Below, piece after piece: positions 1-6,318 of a stretch of 51,312 nucleotides of DNA. The stretch spans positions 1 to 51,312 of the forward strand of contig PFXG01000061.1 of NCBI GenBank assembly GCA_002791545.1, given 5' to 3'. The translations under genes and the position numbers were made by a program. A model generated the notes under the pieces. That model did no database searches. It saw only the letters and a program-made list of their open reading frames with translations, and was not told where the DNA came from. Origin of the DNA: Zetaproteobacteria bacterium CG_4_9_14_3_um_filter_49_83 (GTDB taxonomy: Bacteria; Pseudomonadota; Zetaproteobacteria; Mariprofundales; Mariprofundaceae). The first letter of the stretch is position 1; every line of letters begins with the position of its first letter.

Positions 1-22
1 TTGCAAAATATGCAGGTGTTCA

Positions 23-579
23 CTACTCTCTGGTAAGTAAGATTATTAGGAATTGGAGGGGTGATGATTCAAGATTCAAGACCTGACACCTTTTTTCAGG
101 AATGGGTTCAATGGTCTGCTTCGGTCTGGCCTCAGATTCAATAATCGAAGCATCAATAATAGCTGCATGCGCTGCTTTCACCATGATGTTGTGTTCAGTC
201 AGTTGGCGGTTCAGCTCGGCAAAAAGGATGGAATCCGAACCTTGTTTAACAAGTCTATTGCGGAAACGACAGATGCTGGTTTCATCGGGAACAGATTCGG
301 ATGCATCAAAGTCTGTAAACCACATGAAATCCAATCGAACCTTCAACGCCTCTTCCATTTTAGCGTCACATTAAGCTGTGCCATGCCTGTAAAATCATCG
401 CGCGAAACATTTTTACCGGGTGGGTCGTATGGCTTAACACCAGCAACGGACTCCTGGCGTTTGTATACATCAGTAAGTAAATCGGTAAACCGATCCCAAT
501 CCAGCAGGTAATAAACTTTTACCAGTTGGTGGTCGCTACCAAGTCGTGATTCAGTCATATGAGCTGAAAATCCAGGCAT
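23..579 (-). pseudogene. IS5-family transposase, frameshifted and truncated
   Basis: Two overlapping minus-strand frames together resemble the N-terminal half of an IS5-group transposase. The first (579 to about 350) begins MPGFSAHMTESRLG. The second continues from MEEALKVRLDFMWF through VPDETSICRFRNRL and LNRQLTEHNIMVKAAHAAIIDAS, the region holding the first DDE aspartates. A frame change near 350 separates them. Recognisable homology ends near 93, where a REP-like motif begins, so the catalytic C-terminal half is absent. The element cannot encode an active enzyme. The exact IS subgroup is not resolved. Confidence 0.75.
73..90 (-). repeat. REP/RAYT-type repeat motif at transposase breakpoint
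   Basis: On the minus strand the bases read GGTGTCAGGTCTTGAATC, similar to the ends of REP-like elements mobilised by REP-associated tyrosine transposases and to the element ends at 2407 and 2864 (GGGTCAGGGCTTGATTC). It lies exactly where the IS5 transposase stops matching its family. Only one end is visible; the partner end may lie outside the window. Confidence 0.5.
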
Positions 580-622
580 ATTGCCTCCCTTATGTGATAC
601 TTGTTTTAATTAAAACAGTGAC

Positions 623-709
623 TTAGGGAAATATATAAGGCTCAATACGGTGCAGAGGTCTTTGATAGATGACATACCACTCCTGCTCACTAAAATGCGT
701 GTAGGACAT
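623..709 (-). pseudogene. IS30-family transposase N-terminal fragment
   Basis: A 28-codon minus-strand frame starts with MSYTHFSEQEWYVIYQ, close to the usual IS30 transposase start (MSYTHLTxxERxxI). An AGGAG motif sits about 8 bases before its ATG. After about 16 residues the sequence leaves the family and reaches a stop, so only the extreme N-terminus remains. The 710-966 stretch next to it has no convincing gene; its longer open frames show no recognisable family and no good ribosome site. The call rests on a short match. Confidence 0.45.
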
Positions 710-966
710 GGGAGGATACTCCTGATGGTGACGTTGTATAGTAACCTAACACTATCAGAACTCCTTCCATGTCTTCATGGCTCAGCTGGTGGTGCTCCGG
801 AACTTTCCCTGAATTTGTTTTTGAAATTTGGGAATGGCTTTTTAGCCTCTGCTTACACCATGAATGAACGCTTCTTTCCGGGCACAAATCAAGTAGAAGA
901 ACAGCCGTAGACGACATATTTAACACTTTTATGTTCAACCTCTTGCGAAAGATCAGAAATTTTAAC

Positions 967-995
967 TTGATCAGGTTCATCATTTCACATATTAT
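967..995 (+). promoter_or_regulatory. sigma70 promoter of methyltransferase-DsrE-ArsR operon
   Basis: TTGATC at 967-972 and TATTAT at 990-995 are separated by 17 bases, a good sigma70 layout. The start codon of the first gene lies 42 bases beyond the -10, with AAAGGAG (from 1022) as its ribosome site. Confidence 0.6.
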
Positions 996-1007
996 TATGC
1001 GAATATG
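988..1007. promoter_or_regulatory. Putative ArsR operator
   Basis: CATATT and AATATG form an inverted repeat with an 8-base centre that covers the -10 box. AT-rich dyads of this kind are typical ArsR/SmtB operators, and an ArsR-family gene is the third cistron downstream. Autoregulation is inferred from position and symmetry. Confidence 0.5.
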
Positions 1008-1036
1008 AGAATACGAAGGCACAAAGGAGCTGAGGA

Positions 1037-1627
1037 ATGAAAGGCCGAGAGAGCGGTATGCCAAAAGAAGATTACTGGGGTAGTTTTTTCGACGCCTACT
1101 GCCTTATCGATACACTGGTTGCCAGCCGTGTCGATCAGGGGGATGTTGCTGAGTTTGGGGTGGGTTACGGGACGTTCACTATTCCCGCTGCCCAAAAGAT
1201 CTCAGGGATTGTTCATGGCTTTGATATCGAGGCTGACCTCGTCGCCTTCGTGGATGAAAAATGTAACCGCCTAGGTCTCCAGAATGTTCGATTAGTGACA
1301 CGCGATTTCGTCGAGAACGGCACAGGGCTGCCCGATAGGAGCGTCGCGCATGTCATGATTTACAACATTTTGCATATCGAGCATCCAGTGGAACTGCTGA
1401 AGGAAGCTCACCGGATTCTGAAGCCTGGCGGGATGGCCTCGGTCATCCATTGGAGACGCGACATACCCACCCCTCGCGGACCATCCATGGAGATCAGACC
1501 CAGCCCTGAACAGTGCAAAGCCTGGGCGGAAGCCGCTGGATTCACGCCGCAGGAGCAAATCGATATTTCGACATGCTGCCCGTACCACTTTGGAATACTG
1601 CTGATCAGGCAGGAAACATCATTTTAA
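1037..1627 (+). CDS. Class I SAM-dependent methyltransferase
   Basis: The 196-residue protein has the class I methyltransferase fold: motif I EFGVGYGTF at residues 39-47, an acidic post-I residue in GFDIEADL, and the post-III signature RILKPGGMASVIHW. The substrate cannot be read from sequence. It lacks the spaced cysteines expected of an ArsM arsenite methyltransferase, although the third gene is an ArsR regulator. ATG 1037 is chosen because AAAGGAG lies about 8 bases upstream; an in-frame ATG at 1058 has no such site. It is the first gene of a three-gene operon, 13 bases before the DsrE-like gene, under an ArsR-type dyad. Its chemistry may concern a sulfur or metalloid compound, but that is inference from the neighbours. 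Confidence 0.8.
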   Translation: MKGRESGMPKEDYWGSFFDAYCLIDTLVASRVDQGDVAEFGVGYGTFTIPAAQKISGIVHGFDIEADLVAFVDEKCNRLGLQNVRLVTRDFVENGTGLPDRSVAHVMIYNILHIEHPVELLKEAHRILKPGGMASVIHWRRDIPTPRGPSMEIRPSPEQCKAWAEAAGFTPQEQIDISTCCPYHFGILLIRQETSF

Positions 1628-1640
1628 CCAGGAGAGAACC

Positions 1641-1997
1641 ATGAAGATCTTGATTATTTTCAACCGCGAACCCTATGACAACACGGACGTGACCTGGAAC
1701 GGCCTGCGTCTTGCCAGAAAACTACTGGAAACCGGCCAGAGCGTGCGGATTTTTTTAATGAACGATGCCGTGGACATGGCAAGGAATGTCTGTAAGCCGC
1801 CGGAAGGTTACGACCAGGATCTTTCGCAGATGCTGAAAGATCTTATCGGCGGAGGCGTTTCCGTTAAAGTTTGCGGCACCTGCATGACCCGTTGTGGGAT
1901 CTACAAAAAACACCCGTATTTTGAAGGGGCGGAGCAATCCACGATGGGCGCTCTTGCTGAATGGGTGGTGGACAGCGACAAGGTGCTCACCTTTTGA
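1641..1997 (+). CDS. DsrE-family sulfur-relay-like protein
   Basis: This 118-residue protein has the DsrE/DsrF-like fold: start MKILIIFNREPYD, central DVTWNGLRLARKLLETGQSVRIFLMNDAV, then a cysteine cluster CGTCMTRCG (Cys78, Cys81, Cys85) and a further Cys51. DsrE-family proteins carry sulfur as persulfide on conserved cysteines, so these are candidate active residues. An AGGAG-type site precedes the ATG. It is the middle cistron between the methyltransferase and ArsR. The grouping suggests handling of a thiol, sulfide or metalloid species. No dsrF or dsrH partner is next to it. Confidence 0.8.
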   Translation: MKILIIFNREPYDNTDVTWNGLRLARKLLETGQSVRIFLMNDAVDMARNVCKPPEGYDQDLSQMLKDLIGGGVSVKVCGTCMTRCGIYKKHPYFEGAEQSTMGALAEWVVDSDKVLTF

Positions 1998-2035
1998 ATG
2001 CCTCCCCGATTGGAAATGTCAGCGAGGACGTGACT

Positions 2036-2338
2036 GTGGAAACAATCAATTATGCCGAATGGGCGGAACTGCTACGCGTATTGGCTCATCCGACGCGACT
2101 TGCTATCCTAGATTCTTTGAAGGATGGCACGAAATGCGTCAGCGATGTCTGCGAGATTCTCAGCGTTCCGCAACCCAACCTGTCACAACACCTGTCGATT
2201 CTAAGGCGCGAGGGAGTTGTCAGTTTCACTGAAGACGGGAAAAAGCGGTGCTATTTCCTCACGAACCCGGCATTGATCAAGGCGTTGATGTGCGTGCTCA
2301 CCGGAGATTACGCAGGCAATAATTGTCAATCAGGGTAG
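2036..2338 (+). CDS. ArsR/SmtB-family transcriptional regulator
   Basis: The 100-residue product is a winged-helix ArsR repressor: LLRVLAHPTRLAILDSL (helix 1-2), then the recognition region VPQPNLSQHLSILRREGVV and a wing. KCVSDVC places Cys34 and Cys39 where E. coli-type ArsR has Cys32 and Cys37 of its CVCDLC site; the middle cysteine is replaced by serine. Thiol or metalloid sensing is therefore possible but not assured. GTG 2036 is preferred because GAGGA lies 7 bases before it; the open frame reaches back to 1961 inside the DsrE gene without a ribosome site. It probably represses its own operon through the dyad at 988-1007. Confidence 0.85.
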   Translation: METINYAEWAELLRVLAHPTRLAILDSLKDGTKCVSDVCEILSVPQPNLSQHLSILRREGVVSFTEDGKKRCYFLTNPALIKALMCVLTGDYAGNNCQSG

Positions 2339-2406
2339 AACCCGACATGGTCGGAAAAGTGATGGCGAAAATCACTATTCGATTATGACAGAAAGACGGA
2401 AAGACG

Positions 2407-2535
2407 AGGGGTCAGGGCTTGATTCGCGGATTTTGCCCCTCCTATATCCATTAGTGACTCGATGTAGAGTGATTTAAACTTTCAATATATACAATAGGTA
2501 AAAGGCTCGGGATCCTCGAATCAAGACCATTCCTC
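2407..2535 (+). repeat. REP/MITE-like element, copy A
   Basis: The element starts AGGGGTCAGGGCTTGATTCG and closes with a degraded inverted copy of that end (tcgaatcaagaccattcct). Its whole length matches the reverse complement of the element at 2864-2996, including gtgatttaaa in the interior and aaaggctcgggatcc near the end. The family resembles non-autonomous elements moved by RAYT enzymes. A RAYT remnant lies at 3955. Confidence 0.7.
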
Positions 2536-2545
2536 CTCATGCTTC

Positions 2546-2863
2546 TTAAAGTTCTTTTAAATCCTGATCAAAGAGTGTCACCAATAATAGTTCACCCTTT
2601 TCATCCACACGAAACTGGCCAAAGCGACCTGCTTGGAAATCCTGGGCGTGCCCTTCCTGAAAAAAGAACGCATTAGTCGCAAATTTAACCACCCCATTGC
2701 GCACCCGATAGCGCAGCAATAGCTCATCTTGCGCCAGCGCGGTATTTTCATGATGAAGCTGCTTAAACGTTGCAACCCTACGCTCATCCAAACCCACAAC
2801 TACAAAGCCATCCTCTGCAACAACCTGATGCCGCCAACGTCTGGATAAGGCATCATGTACACT
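2546..2863 (-). pseudogene. GDYXXLXY-family membrane protein, C-terminal fragment
   Basis: The frame is open from 2863 and reads through VVAEDGFVVVGLDERRV, DELLLRYRVRNGVVKFATNA and FFFQEGHAQDF to a stop at 2546. This looks like the periplasmic C-terminal end of GDYXXLXY-domain proteins, as remembered from the family. No start codon or N-terminal part exists: the upstream edge runs straight into repeat copy B. The fragment is boxed between the two inverted repeats, so it was either carried in by them or is the last piece of a gene they destroyed. Family function is unknown. Confidence 0.6.
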
Positions 2864-2996
2864 AGGGGTCAGGGCTTGATTCGCGGATCCCGAGCCTTTT
2901 ACTCATTGCATATATTGGAAATTTAAATCACTCTGCTACATGTTATTAATGGATATGGGAGGGGTAAAATCCGCGAATCAAGCCCTGCTGACCCCT
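2864..2996 (-). repeat. REP/MITE-like element, copy B
   Basis: This 133-bp element has ~25-bp terminal inverted repeats: AGGGGTCAGGGCTTGATTCG at the left end and its complement, with a 3-base insertion, at the right. It is an inverted copy of 2407-2535. Its left edge truncates the GDYXXLXY fragment. Its right edge abuts a toxin gene that has lost its N-terminus. Confidence 0.75.
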
Positions 2997-2998
2997 CA

Positions 2999-3172
2999 CC
3001 TCAGCACCCTAACACTTTAAAATATCCGAATCAGAAGATGTTTGTTGTTAGTATTGAAGGCTACGCTTATTTGGTTCCATTTATTGAAAATGAAAGCGAA
3101 ATTTTCTTGAAAACAATTATTCCAAGTCGAAAAGCAACCAAGAAATACCTGGAGGTATCAGATGACTCTTAA
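2999..3172 (+). pseudogene. Truncated toxin of a type II TA module (BrnT-like)
   Basis: The frame is open from the repeat edge and encodes the C-terminal ~57 residues of a small toxin: YPNQKMFVVSIEGYAYLVPF followed by FLKTIIPSRKATKKYL and a stop overlapping the antitoxin start. This C-terminus is characteristic of BrnT-like/RelE-fold toxins found directly before CopG-type antitoxins. The N-terminal half is missing because repeat copy B ends at 2996. An internal ATG at 3038 could at most give a 44-residue stub. The toxin is probably dead. Confidence 0.65.
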
Positions 3173-3434
3173 ACTTGATAACGAAGAAAAAGAGATTCTT
3201 CATTCTTATGAAAATGAAGAGTGGGAATCTGTTTCCAGTCCATCAGAAATCAGTAAATATAAAGCAGCTGCAAAAAGCACATTCAAGAAAGACAAGCGTG
3301 TGAATACTCGCATGTCGGAGAGGGATTTGGAGTTATTACAGGAAAGAGCGTTGATTGAAGGTCTTCCATACCAGACACTCATGTCCAGTGTGCTGCATAA
3401 GTATGTCATGAACCGCCTATCTGAAAAGGCCTGA
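3162..3434 (+). CDS. CopG-type antitoxin
   Basis: The 90-residue protein ends in a ribbon-helix-helix DNA-binding domain: KRVNTRMSERDLELLQERA (strand and helix 1) and EGLPYQTLMSSVLHKYVM (helix 2). Its acidic, flexible N-terminus (LDNEEKEILHSYENEEWESV) is the usual toxin-binding part. CTGGAGG sits about 8 bases before the ATG, and the start overlaps the toxin stop by 11 bases, the normal toxin-antitoxin coupling. Because the toxin is truncated, this is an orphan antitoxin that may still bind DNA or neutralise a related toxin elsewhere. Confidence 0.75.
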   Translation: MTLKLDNEEKEILHSYENEEWESVSSPSEISKYKAAAKSTFKKDKRVNTRMSERDLELLQERALIEGLPYQTLMSSVLHKYVMNRLSEKA

Positions 3435-3467
3435 CAACAAGTTTAGACAATAGTTAAGGGGCAAGAA

Positions 3468-3533
3468 GGGTCAAGTCTATCGTTGTATCATTATTTGGTG
3501 AAATCAAGTTGGTACAATGATAGATCGCACCCC
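3468..3533. repeat. Short palindromic REP element
   Basis: GGGTCAAGTCTATCGTTGTA at the left end pairs imperfectly with the complement of the right end (tacaatgatagatcgcacccc) over about 23 bases. This size and end sequence are typical of REP elements recognised by RAYT transposases. It differs from the 2407/2864 family, so two repeat families occur here. The rest of 3435-3726 shows no gene. Confidence 0.55.
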
Positions 3534-3726
3534 GATAGTTTCGCCTCACTGTTCAAGTCACCCTGGTTCAAAGGCCTCCGGAGCTGACAACTGATGCAGG
3601 TGAAGAATTTGATATATGGACTTCTTTATATCGAAAACATGGTGTTAACTTGATATATGGCTTAAACCTAAGTTTCTGACATAAAGAAAGAACTATGTCA
3701 GAAAAAGCATTGGTTTTGGATGTAAC

Positions 3727-3954
3727 ATGAATATCGACGACTATGTAGCTGGAACATACAAGCAACAATACGAATACAAGAGTTTTGTACCTGAAAGCAT
3801 CAATCATGCATGGGAAATTGCCGATGGTGAAATCCTGAATATACTCAGCGAGGCTGACCGGGCCCTGGGTGAGCTCAATGCCTTCTCTCAGCTTATCCCG
3901 AATGTGGATTTCTTTATCCAGATGCATATCACCAAGGAAGCCACCCAATCAAGC
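3727..3954 (+). pseudogene. Fic-family protein, N-terminal fragment
   Basis: The frame starts MNIDDYVAGTYKQQYEYKSF and continues through INHAWEIADGEILNILSEA, ALGELNAFSQLIPNVDFFI and HITKEATQSSR, the N-terminal part of Fic-domain adenylyltransferases, which normally goes on with SRIEGT. At that point the sequence changes to a transposase C-terminus, so the catalytic HPFxxGNGR motif is absent. It could still be translated as a short chimeric peptide to 4002 but cannot be an active AMPylator. Confidence 0.65.
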
Positions 3955-4234
3955 CGCATGAGCTGTATTTGGCTTTGGGTGCCAATGCTGCTGAGCTTGT
4001 GACGCTTATAAGGGACTATTTGCCAGCCATATTGAGTCAGACAAACTTGATGAGATAAGGCATGCCACGAACAAATCATGGGAGCCTGGCTCAGATAGAT
4101 TCAAAGAAAGAATAGAGGAACTGACGGCAAGGCAGGCTCATCCGAAGGGGCGGGGTGGTGACAGAAAATCAAAGAAATACAAGGAAAGTAAAATCAATCG
4201 AGACCCATTGATCCATGGTCAGCCCTTTTCATAA
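3955..4234 (+). pseudogene. REP-associated tyrosine transposase (RAYT), C-terminal remnant
   Basis: From 3955 the sequence reads PHELYLALGANAAELVTLI and then, after a frame change near 4050, LDEIRHATNKSWEPGSDRF, KERIEELTARQAHP and GRGGDRKSKKYKES before the stop at 4234. This is the C-terminal tail of Y1_Tnp/RAYT enzymes (their usual form is IRxATxxGWxLGxxRF ... GRGGDRRS). The HUH and tyrosine catalytic region is missing. It explains the surrounding REP-like repeats: an active RAYT once worked here or elsewhere in this genome. Confidence 0.65.
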
Positions 4235-4488
4235 TGATACTTGCAAGAAATTACCATGATATGCGTATCGGTAACTGCATAAACCAACCTGTGAGAATCA
4301 TCTATTCTGCGGGACCAAAAGCCAGCCAGATATTCTTTTAATGCTTCTGGTTTCCCAATGCCTGAAAATGGACTTTGCGTGGTATCACTGATTAATTTAT
4401 TGATTCTCCTGCCATCTGCTTTGCGCTGGAAAATATCTGAAGGAGTCAGGCTGGATAAATGGACATTTTGACTGCATCTAAAATGCAT
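4219..4488 (-). pseudogene. YoeB/Txe-like toxin with degenerate N-terminus
   Basis: The C-terminal ~55 residues match YoeB endoribonucleases closely: RRINKLISDTTQSPFSGIGK, PEALKEYLAGFWSRRIDDSH and RLVYAVTDTHIMVISCKYHY, with the Glu, Arg, His and terminal Tyr region of the active site. The first ~35 residues (MHFRCSQNVHLSSL...) do not align with the usual WEDYLYWQ start, so an internal frameshift or small rearrangement is likely. No recognisable YefM/Phd antitoxin precedes it. The 3' end overlaps the RAYT remnant by 16 bases on the other strand. Confidence 0.55.
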
Positions 4489-4589
4489 TTGTGCTTTTCT
4501 TGCAGGGATTTATCCTTTCTCATATGCGTAGCCTTGCTGCTGATTTACTCAGCGCTGACAGGTTACGTTTAAGCGCTTTGGCTTTTATA

Positions 4590-4646
4590 CTATGTGTTGG
4601 CTGGAAAGTCATTTGTTGATACGGTCATGTTTATTTTCACATTCAT
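4590..4646 (-). other. Short frame with strong ribosome site, possibly a broken antitoxin
   Basis: GGAGGTGATGCC directly precedes an ATG at 4646, giving an 18-residue peptide MNVKINMTVSTNDFPANT before a TAG. In another frame further residues (IKAKALKRNLSALSKSAARL) follow, ending just before the YoeB-like gene. The position is that of an antitoxin disrupted by frameshift, but no family is recognised. The remaining sequence to 4784 holds no other gene. Confidence 0.25.
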
Positions 4647-4784
4647 GGCATCACCTCCGGCAGTAAGTGCAACTTTGACACGGTTTAACGGGCACTTGTA
4701 AACAGGTCCTGTTCACCCGGATCGCCTTGAGGGGCCAAGAGTCCTTTTAAACACCCACGGCTTGCGCTTCACAGCAGGCGTGAA

Positions 4785-5699
4785 TCAGCCTGCGAATTCC
4801 CTGACTGAATAGCGCTCTTTTGCCGTGATATCCTTAAAGGTGAATGCCGGTGCCTTGCCGCGATAGACCGTGTCGGTAAGCCACTGTTGTTCGGCATCTA
4901 TATCGGCCTGGGCAACCGATTTGCTCCACACGCCTTTCTTCTGTTTGCCGTGATCGACATAGACGAAATCGGCCATCCAGCGGTAACCGCGCGCCTTGAG
5001 ATCATCCTTTCTGTCAAAGGGGGCAGCTATGGCAAAATAGCGTCGGCTGTTCTCTCGTGCATGCGTAAGCAGGGCGCTCATGGTCAGCGTGCCGGAGCAG
5101 GGCAGAGCCTTGGTCAGCAGGTGCAGCGTAGCCTGCGCATCATTCACTGCCCGATGGCCGTCGAAATAATAGCCAAGTTTATAAGCGATATAATCGAGTT
5201 TGAGGCTGGTGATATCTTCATCCTGCCAGGCTATATCACTGAAGGTGCAGGCCCAGTTGGCCTGAGCGGTGATCGGTAGCCGACGCTCAAGCATCGGGCG
5301 ATCAAAGGATGCGTTGTGAGCAATTATCAGATCTGCTTTTTCCAGCCAGAGATTGATCTGATTATCATCCAGCTTCTGACCTTTGACCATCTCATCGCTG
5401 ATGCCGGTGATCTGTTTGATGATATCCTGCAACGGTTCCAACGGGTCTTCAAAACCGCCATAGCTGTGCAGAATACGATAAATCAGACCGCTGTGCGCAT
5501 CATACGAAAACACAATAAAACCCAGTTCGATGATTTTATCATTGGCCGTATCCAGCCCTGTAGCCTCGACATCGATGACGATACCAATGCGGGCGGTGAC
5601 AGGTTCTCCCTGATTGTAACAGGCAGGTGCATTCAGTCGTTCAATGACCCTGTAACGGCCTGATGCTTCCAGTTGTTGAATTGCCTCAATATCGTTCAT
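4785..5699 (-). CDS. DEDDh-type 3'-5' exonuclease (DnaQ-like)
   Basis: The 304-residue protein has the DEDDh exonuclease domain at about residues 38-200. Asp43 and Glu45 lie in VIDVEATGLD, Asp133 in HNASFDRP, and His182 and Asp187 in HRAVNDAQA, giving all five catalytic residues. A ~100-residue tail (LKARGYRWMADFVYVDHGK...) is a separate unidentified extension. It should degrade single-stranded DNA or RNA 3' ends in the cytoplasm; it is longer than a proofreading epsilon subunit or RNase T. ATG 5699 is chosen because AGGATGG precedes it; the frame extends upstream to 5777 without a ribosome site. It is monocistronic, next to the mobile-element region. Confidence 0.85.
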   Translation of the reverse strand: MNDIEAIQQLEASGRYRVIERLNAPACYNQGEPVTARIGIVIDVEATGLDTANDKIIELGFIVFSYDAHSGLIYRILHSYGGFEDPLEPLQDIIKQITGISDEMVKGQKLDDNQINLWLEKADLIIAHNASFDRPMLERRLPITAQANWACTFSDIAWQDEDITSLKLDYIAYKLGYYFDGHRAVNDAQATLHLLTKALPCSGTLTMSALLTHARENSRRYFAIAAPFDRKDDLKARGYRWMADFVYVDHGKQKKGVWSKSVAQADIDAEQQWLTDTVYRGKAPAFTFKDITAKERYSVREFAG

Positions 5700-6318
5700 T
5701 GTTCCATCCTGTGCGCTTAAGATTAAAGGGTGGCCAACACTGCGCTTTGAACAGAGAATTGAAAACGGCGGTAACAATCCACGTGAAGTCGAACCGTAAA
5801 CAGTAAAAAAATTAATCTTGTTTATGTATTTAGGGGGTTGAACTCTGTATTTACATAGATTGCCCTGTGAGCATGTGTATTAAAAGGGAAACTATCCAAT
5901 CTTTACTATTATCGAGATAGTAATGGCAATGAGATTGATCCGCTTCTACAAAGCGGGAGACAAGATAAATCTGTGATATTAAGTCAGGGTCAACGTATCA
6001 CGCGGCACAATTTGCGCCTGTCGAGAGAATCCTACAGCGCACGGACCAGATCACAAACGCTGTATTGATCTATAACGGGCAGCGCAGAGCGCTGAGCAAA
6101 AACTGGAAGATGTTCTCTTTTGATCAGAGCGTATTGGCGGCGGAATAACCATCAATTGCATTAATAAATAAAAATAACTTCAGCAAGTATGCTTGGGTCA
6201 GGGTGGGGGTTGCAGTGCGGCCAAGCATGGTTTTGAAAGCTTCCGGATTTGATCCGTGCCGTTCAGCGTGAGGGTGATAGGCTTGCGCCGGTAAATTCTG
6301 ATGTAATGATGGGGCAAG
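5700..6318. other. Dyad-rich intergenic region between exonuclease and tsaD
   Basis: This 0.6-kb divergent interval has no convincing gene. It contains three consecutive dyads: TTACTAT/ATAGTAA at 5903-5923 (7-base arms, 7-base loop), CCGCTT/AAGCGG at 5940-5956, and GTGATA/TATCAC at 5973-6001. A start-less open stretch of ~59 codons ends at the TAA near 6148 and matches no family I know. The promoters for both flanking genes should lie here, but no clear -35/-10 pair stands out. Confidence 0.4.

Noticed and set aside
650-1064. Open frames on both strands before the methyltransferase operon
   Set aside because: No family resemblance, no ribosome sites, and one overlaps the promoter and start of the methyltransferase gene.
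1037-1627. ArsM arsenite methyltransferase
   Set aside because: Despite the ArsR gene nearby, the protein lacks the spaced cysteines of ArsM and is shorter than that family.
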